Assembly: GCA_029259935.1 (NCBI GenBank)
Contig: JAJDEH010000188.1
Location: 1-11,233 of the forward strand
Length of the DNA: 11,233 bases
Direction of reading: 5' to 3'
DNA from: Planctomycetota bacterium
GTDB taxonomy: Bacteria > Planctomycetota > Planctomycetia > Pirellulales > Pirellulaceae
The notes beneath the pieces are model-generated. The model had not been told where the DNA came from and made no database searches. It saw nothing but the letters and a program-made list of their open reading frames with translations. Positions 7,701 to 11,233 of this stretch are shown piece by piece. A program made the position numbers and the translations under genes. Positions within the stretch are counted from its first letter, which is position 1; each line of letters starts with the position of its first letter.

Positions 7701-10700
7701 CTTGCGGATGGCGCAGACTCCCGCATTTGGAACGACGATGTCCACCAGTGGCGTGTTCACGCTGCCCGTCCGACTGAGTGCAGGTGGAGCCGGTTTCGTC
7801 GGAGGCGGTGGCGGTTTCGGTGGCGGTTTCGGCGGCGGCGGCGGTGGATTTGATGGATACTTCGCCCGGCCGATGTTGGCGGCGGGTTTCGAACGCTCCA
7901 AACAACTGGGGGGCCTGTTCTCAACGCCACCCATGGCCAAGTTTTCCGTGGACAGGAAAAAGACGCGGCTGCCCATGCTCATCGAGACAGGCCGCCGGCG
8001 AAACAAAATGCTATCGCTCAGCTTTTCCGAACCGGCACTTGGCTTCGGCGGGGTTCCGCTGGGTGGCGTGCAGCCTGAGTTGCTGCAATCTTTCCAAACG
8101 GAAGTCACCAGACGCTTGGAGCGAATCAACCGGGATGTTCTTCAGTTTAATCGCCAGCACGGTTATTGGGAAAGAGACTGGGGCGGTTGGGGCGTCGGGA
8201 ATTCCATTGACTTGAGAAAGTCCGCCAATGCCCGTTGGTATGGCGGATTGGACGGTCTATTGAGCGAAGATGGCGAAGGACAGTCCGTGTTGCTGCCGAT
8301 GTTCGAGGAAGAAGGTGAGAGCATGCCGGCGCTGCAACTACTGCTGAGCAGCAAGGAACGACAAGATAACCCGCGCGCCGCCGTGGCTTGGATTGACGTA
8401 TACGGCGAATCCCTAAATTCGCAGCCGGGAATGTGTTCGGTCCTTGCGGCAGACTATTTGCTTGGCCGGAAGGAATCATTAACCGGGAAAGAAAAAGAAA
8501 CAGAACTGGGGCCGGCGGAGAAGAAGGAACTGGATGCGATCAAGTTGGCCATGGACGATCTAGGCAAGGCTTCCTCGCGTTTGGAAGATTCCGGACCGTT
8601 TTGGGGACACCAAGGATGGAGCTATCGGCCTCAACCGTGGACGTTCCAAGAGCCCTCGGTCCAGGTGTATCACAACTACAATTGGTCCTACGACGTTACG
8701 CGTTACGCCACCGGCTTGTACAGCAATTCTTTCGACATTCTTAACGAGGTGGTCGGACAGTACGGCCAGCGGAATGATGGCCAGATTAGCGACGCGGCGG
8801 GGACGCGCATCAAGGCCGCTCGTAACGCGATTCAGCCGGTGACGATTCGCTACGCCGAGGATGGTCCGGAGGTGTTCGTTGCTTCTGGCGACCGATTCGC
8901 CCTAACATCTCGCAACGACATGTACCTGCAAGAACGGGTCGTTTGCGACGGCGAGCAAATCTTCCATCTGTATGAAGAGCTTGGCCTCGCCGCACGCAGG
9001 CCGGCGACCATTTTTCGTCGTGCGTCGCTGCGGCAAGTCGCGCCGCATTTAATCGAGTCGGCCGATTCGCTGACGATGCGGTTTAACGTCCAACTTGACG
9101 ACAGCAATGACGAGGGCTTTACGCTCAACCTGTCACCGATTGGCCAGTCGGATGATGCCGAGAAGAAGGTTGCGTTGGTCGTCCGTGTTTTGGCGGATGG
9201 GCGAATTCAAGACAAGACCGTGATGCTGGACGGCGCGGCCCAGCTTAGGCTGGCGTATGTCTACGACGATGGCGATGTGACAGCTCGTTGGTTCGACAAA
9301 GACGACAAGGAATTGGCCAAGTTCGCGTATAAGGCGGAATTGATGCCAGGCGGCCAGGAATCGATCGAGCCCGATCTATCCGACTATGTGGTGTTTGATA
9401 TGCCGCTGCGGAAGCCGTCGTATTATCAGCAGCAACTTGAAACGCTGGGCGATGACGACATTCAAGCGAAGATCGATGCCCATCGACATCGTGCTTTGGC
9501 CTTGATTCAAGAACTCAATTGGCGGCGGTGGGGCGGATCGAACGAGGAGGCACGCAAGTCGCTCGCTCAGGCGACGCAGCTAATGGACCAGTTGAAGCAG
9601 CCGCGCAGGATGGGCGATCTGACTCTGCTGGGATCGGCGGGAGTCTATAACGCGGCCGACGAGTTCAAAAAGCAGTCGCCCGTGGACGAATCGCATCCGA
9701 TCTTCCGCTTCTATAAGCTGCGGACGTCAGACTGGGCGGACGCCAGGGAGCGATTCAAGGATCATCTGGACGGGTTGTTGGGCCATTTGGCGATCTACCA
9801 ATCCGCGACGAGGCACCACAACGACACCGTACGTTACGATTTCTTCGCGGAGAAGTATCCCGATTCGCCGTTGTTGCTGGCGGCCACTTATTACGCGGCG
9901 AATTGGAATAATCGGCCCGCAGCCTGGCAGAAGCTGTACGATCATCCGAAGTGGCAACTGCTGGCCATGTTGATGTCGGCTCAGCGTTTGCAAAACCCTG
10001 AACAGCGTGAGAAATTCGTGGCGGCATTTGGCAAGATGTTCGACAAGCTGTCCGAAGACGGTTACGACATCCCCGTCACCGCGCAGGTTGCCAACGTGCT
10101 CAAACAGCACGATGCCGACGGCGTGTGGAAAAAACTGACCGAGGCGAAATTCGAGCGAGCGAAGAGCGCGGAACAGGCCGCTCCGCTACTTCGTTTCGCG
10201 GAAGATGCCATGAGCTGGGGCGAAACGGAACTGGCTGATAGAGCGCTTGTGCTGGCCCGCGAGCAACTGTCAGCGAAAGAGTCTTTACTCGAACGTTTCG
10301 CCCTGGCTCAGGTTTATTGGTCCGGTAGCCGCTACGAAGAGGCACTGAAATTGTACGATGAAGTTTTGGCGAATCTCGACGAGAACGAGATTCCGGCTTC
10401 ACCGGCCCTGCTGGCTTCGGCCGCGCGGTTGGCCCAGCAGGCCGGCCAACTTGGCCGCTCGATTGAGCTGGAGGAACGAGCCCTGGTGGCCGAGCATCCT
10501 CATCTGCCCGAAATGATCAATTTGCAAGCGTTCCGCCAGCGATACAACTGGTTGTGGCAGCAGTATCAAGCCAAGATCGCGGAAGCGGTCAAAGCGGGCG
10601 ACGAGGCGGCGATTGCAAATTGGCGCGATTGCGCCGAAGCGGCCTGGCAACGTTGGTACGAAGTCGACCCCCAAAACGACGCCATGGCCGCCCAGATGGC

Positions 10701-11031
10701 GACGCTGCAATCGACCGTTGGCAACGAGGACCGGGCGTGGCTGTTCCTGTCGACCGTGATCGACCGACGACCGCGCGACGCGCAAAGCTACTACACGGTC
10801 GGCCAATGGTATCGCGGCCGTGGCGAGTTGGACGAAACCGAGCAATGGCTGGCGCAAGCCTACCAGTGGGACACCGCGAACCCGCGCTGGCTGTTCGAGC
10901 GTGGCCAAGTGCTGGACGAACTGGGCCGGAACGAAGAAGCCGACGACACCTACCGAAAAGTAACCAACGGCAAGTGGGCCCCCGGCTTGCAAGGCTTTGT
11001 CAAACAAGCTCAAGGCGCGCTGGATAACTAA
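4762..11031 (+). CDS. Giant transmembrane anti-sigma factor with FecR, VIT, VWA and TPR-like regions
   Basis: 2089 residues. Cytoplasmic N-terminus: zinc anti-sigma motif C7...H33-x3-C37-x2-C40. A single hydrophobic span (about 102-121) follows, so the rest is probably extracytoplasmic. FecR domain: about 157-251, with the conserved ATGTRFAV at 209-216. VIT domain: about 302-422. VWA domain: about 530-715, with MIDAS residues D538-x-S540-x-S542, T607 and D635, suggesting metal-dependent ligand binding. VVTPFTSLIVLE (about 813-824) is typical of the segment after VWA in VIT-VWA proteins. A Gly/Phe linker (1008-1033) leads to a Trp/Tyr-rich region (about 1034-1450) that I do not recognise. Mostly helical sequence follows, then TPR-like repeats near 1846-1912 and 2007-2074. 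The 17-nt overlap with the ECF sigma gene identifies the regulated partner. Inferred role: binds the sigma factor and releases it on an external signal. An in-frame ATG at 4999 could give a form lacking the zinc domain. Architecture is firm; function is inference. Confidence 0.9.
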   Translation: MTEPHECRQVRIAAMALADNESAPLDQSQIEAHVRKCDDCRKEIEWLDLETLFPSGAKRASQESSLLPAIQRRIEEETSMTTNSSDAVLTPAVETSMNARQALVAVGVVACLLIVALFFAYHSPNGTNGNGLGGSTPDEAKGTVQSTVEAREVSRHELEDGTILVAHRGTKYSVDGSRRITLKQGDVYLIVAKSGKPFVVKTEDGEVTATGTRFAVSTDKETSAAVAQGRVTLSGKKGRVELKAGEQGVLSRTKKPTREPAPRLSHVVSWAKDALAQEDLLVEKKDGENGLIALDPWGQESRLTLRKYQVDVHIEDGIARTTIDQTFFNHYPWNTEGTFYFPLPPDASVSRLAMYVFGQLNEGGMVERGRGQQIYNDILYQRRDPALLEMMEGNVFKMRIFPLEGRQEKRIFLSYTQKLEELYGTMRYWFPMDHTNSVAKQLSIRVRLKGAAGSFDPQSSTHDVATKVDGEDLVLEYNAEDTKPDQDFLLKLLPSKAPHGNRVATCDKDGFKFVFGRFLPKIPGKVEAKPRQWIVLNDVSASRSAIEARSQRYILKRLLTEADDDDSVFLIDVNTQAELISDKFVGVRSDEANRLLGHRAAAHLGATNLGAGIDAAARLIAKQKLANPHIFYVGDGVATDGKKKVFELVRSIPRGTTFVGVGVGKKVDSLFLQSAADRTGGMFVTINPNEDIDWRVFDMVSALNTPRLTKIKLSLLNVAGKPIKTIAYPSSRSLADGEALTVVARCDEEFPAKIVFEGNVGSKKIKSEARIEDAKTGADYIPRLWAKRHIDELSKSDMGRNDEIIELSKQYYVVTPFTSLIVLEDDAMYKEYNVERGRKDHWALYGAPKNIKVVKEPVDGSRWGWNAYEPGEDAKIEAKAKPKSVRDIVDSVQFRVNAPFYYWQPQPNGQGRYALYELLDGESDPTRLLTYWFLMAAGAEEVAEGVRTGQPAAAVEPGGGPSDSAKNQGLQPMYELLVGDLRMAQTPAFGTTMSTSGVFTLPVRLSAGGAGFVGGGGGFGGGFGGGGGGFDGYFARPMLAAGFERSKQLGGLFSTPPMAKFSVDRKKTRLPMLIETGRRRNKMLSLSFSEPALGFGGVPLGGVQPELLQSFQTEVTRRLERINRDVLQFNRQHGYWERDWGGWGVGNSIDLRKSANARWYGGLDGLLSEDGEGQSVLLPMFEEEGESMPALQLLLSSKERQDNPRAAVAWIDVYGESLNSQPGMCSVLAADYLLGRKESLTGKEKETELGPAEKKELDAIKLAMDDLGKASSRLEDSGPFWGHQGWSYRPQPWTFQEPSVQVYHNYNWSYDVTRYATGLYSNSFDILNEVVGQYGQRNDGQISDAAGTRIKAARNAIQPVTIRYAEDGPEVFVASGDRFALTSRNDMYLQERVVCDGEQIFHLYEELGLAARRPATIFRRASLRQVAPHLIESADSLTMRFNVQLDDSNDEGFTLNLSPIGQSDDAEKKVALVVRVLADGRIQDKTVMLDGAAQLRLAYVYDDGDVTARWFDKDDKELAKFAYKAELMPGGQESIEPDLSDYVVFDMPLRKPSYYQQQLETLGDDDIQAKIDAHRHRALALIQELNWRRWGGSNEEARKSLAQATQLMDQLKQPRRMGDLTLLGSAGVYNAADEFKKQSPVDESHPIFRFYKLRTSDWADARERFKDHLDGLLGHLAIYQSATRHHNDTVRYDFFAEKYPDSPLLLAATYYAANWNNRPAAWQKLYDHPKWQLLAMLMSAQRLQNPEQREKFVAAFGKMFDKLSEDGYDIPVTAQVANVLKQHDADGVWKKLTEAKFERAKSAEQAAPLLRFAEDAMSWGETELADRALVLAREQLSAKESLLERFALAQVYWSGSRYEEALKLYDEVLANLDENEIPASPALLASAARLAQQAGQLGRSIELEERALVAEHPHLPEMINLQAFRQRYNWLWQQYQAKIAEAVKAGDEAAIANWRDCAEAAWQRWYEVDPQNDAMAAQMATLQSTVGNEDRAWLFLSTVIDRRPRDAQSYYTVGQWYRGRGELDETEQWLAQAYQWDTANPRWLFERGQVLDELGRNEEADDTYRKVTNGKWAPGLQGFVKQAQGALDN
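4986..5053 (+). repeat. Direct repeat with two in-frame ATGs inside the anti-sigma gene
   Basis: AGwGGAAACTTCCATGA occurs at 4986-5002 and again at 5037-5053, 17 bases with one difference, exactly 51 bases apart, so in frame (both encode ETSM). Each copy ends in an ATG (M80 at 4999, M97 at 5050). The first is preceded by GAGG nine bases upstream, a plausible internal ribosome site. The pair lies between the zinc anti-sigma domain and the membrane span. Confidence 0.6.
7783..7860 (+). repeat. Gly/Phe-rich low-complexity linker coding repeat
   Basis: A GGN-rich stretch encodes runs of five, three and six glycines separated by single phenylalanines (residues 1008-1033 of the giant protein). It marks the boundary between the VIT/VWA part and the unrecognised C-terminal part, and is probably a flexible linker. 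Such tracts can vary in length between strains. Confidence 0.8.
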
Positions 11032-11114
11032 TTGCAGTCCATTGCGCGCATCGTGCGGAGGGTCGTCATGGGCCACGAGTCCGCCGTGACGCCTAGTGCC
11101 GCAACTCGCAATTG
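11032..11114. other. Gap after the giant gene
   Basis: An 83-bp stretch between the converging giant gene and the partial minus-strand gene. I see no hairpin with a T-run, so no terminator can be assigned. A 6-bp inverted repeat (AATTGC 11030-11035, GCAATT 11108-11113) spans it but is too short and widely spaced to call a mobile-element end. Confidence 0.3.
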
Positions 11115-11233
11115 TTAGCCCACGACAGCCAAATTTTCGCTATTGTCTCGTCGGTTTGCCCAGCTTTCCTTCCAGGTGGCGGGGCGTTTGACGGTTTCAG
11201 CCGTGGTGGGACGCCCGGTGTAGGTCCAGCGAA
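11115..11233 (-). CDS. C-terminal fragment of a minus-strand gene, possibly a transposase (partial)
   Basis: The minus strand reads open from the window edge for 38 codons to a TAA at 11115-11117. The peptide begins RWTYTGRPTTAETVKRP and ends ENLAVVG. The W-T-Y-T-G-R/K-P string is reminiscent of the C-terminal end of some IS630-like transposases, but this is from memory and the fragment is short. The gene continues beyond the window. It converges on the giant anti-sigma gene, with 83 bp between stop codons. Confidence 0.4.
   Translation of the reverse strand, partial: RWTYTGRPTTAETVKRPATWKESWANRRDNSENLAVVG

Noticed and set aside
11030..11113. Terminal inverted repeat of an insertion sequence
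   Set aside because: Only 6 bp match, and the arms fall inside the giant gene's stop and between genes with no target duplication visible.

Overview
The window looks like a piece of a Planctomycetes chromosome, most likely from the Pirellulales group. The evidence is a Tat-exported DUF1501 protein, a secreted formylglycine sulfatase, an ECF sigma factor, and a single giant multidomain protein carrying FecR, VIT, VWA and TPR-like parts. GC content is moderate, in the mid-50s by eye. No database search was possible, so the taxonomic call is inference.

Layout: the left 4 kb is a minus-strand row of three exported proteins, transcribed in the order Fe/Mn-superoxide-dismutase-like protein (3998-3282), sulfatase (3209-1836), DUF1501 protein (1443-73). 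A hairpin sits directly after the dismutase stop codon. A 392-bp gap between sulfatase and DUF1501 holds a 27/29-nt imperfect tandem repeat, a stop-free minus-strand stretch with no good start, and a promoter-like pair in front of DUF1501. A ~207-bp divergent region (3999-4205) separates this row from the plus-strand pair. It carries a plausible promoter whose -35 element overlaps an inverted repeat.

The right 7 kb is a two-gene plus-strand unit: an ECF sigma factor (4206-4778) overlapping by 17 nt a 2089-residue protein (4762-11031). That protein starts with a zinc-binding anti-sigma motif (C7...H33-x3-C37-x2-C40) and has one membrane span (about 102-121). It then carries a FecR domain, a VIT domain, a VWA domain with a complete-looking MIDAS (D538-x-S540-x-S542, T607, D635), a Gly/Phe linker, a long uncharacterised Trp/Tyr-rich region and C-terminal TPR-like repeats. 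The simplest model is a one-protein transmembrane receptor and anti-sigma factor: the cytoplasmic zinc domain holds the co-translated sigma factor, while nearly 2000 residues outside the membrane sense or bind something. This is the most interesting system in the window.

The right edge (from 11115) has a 38-residue C-terminal fragment of another minus-strand gene, possibly a transposase, cut by the window boundary.
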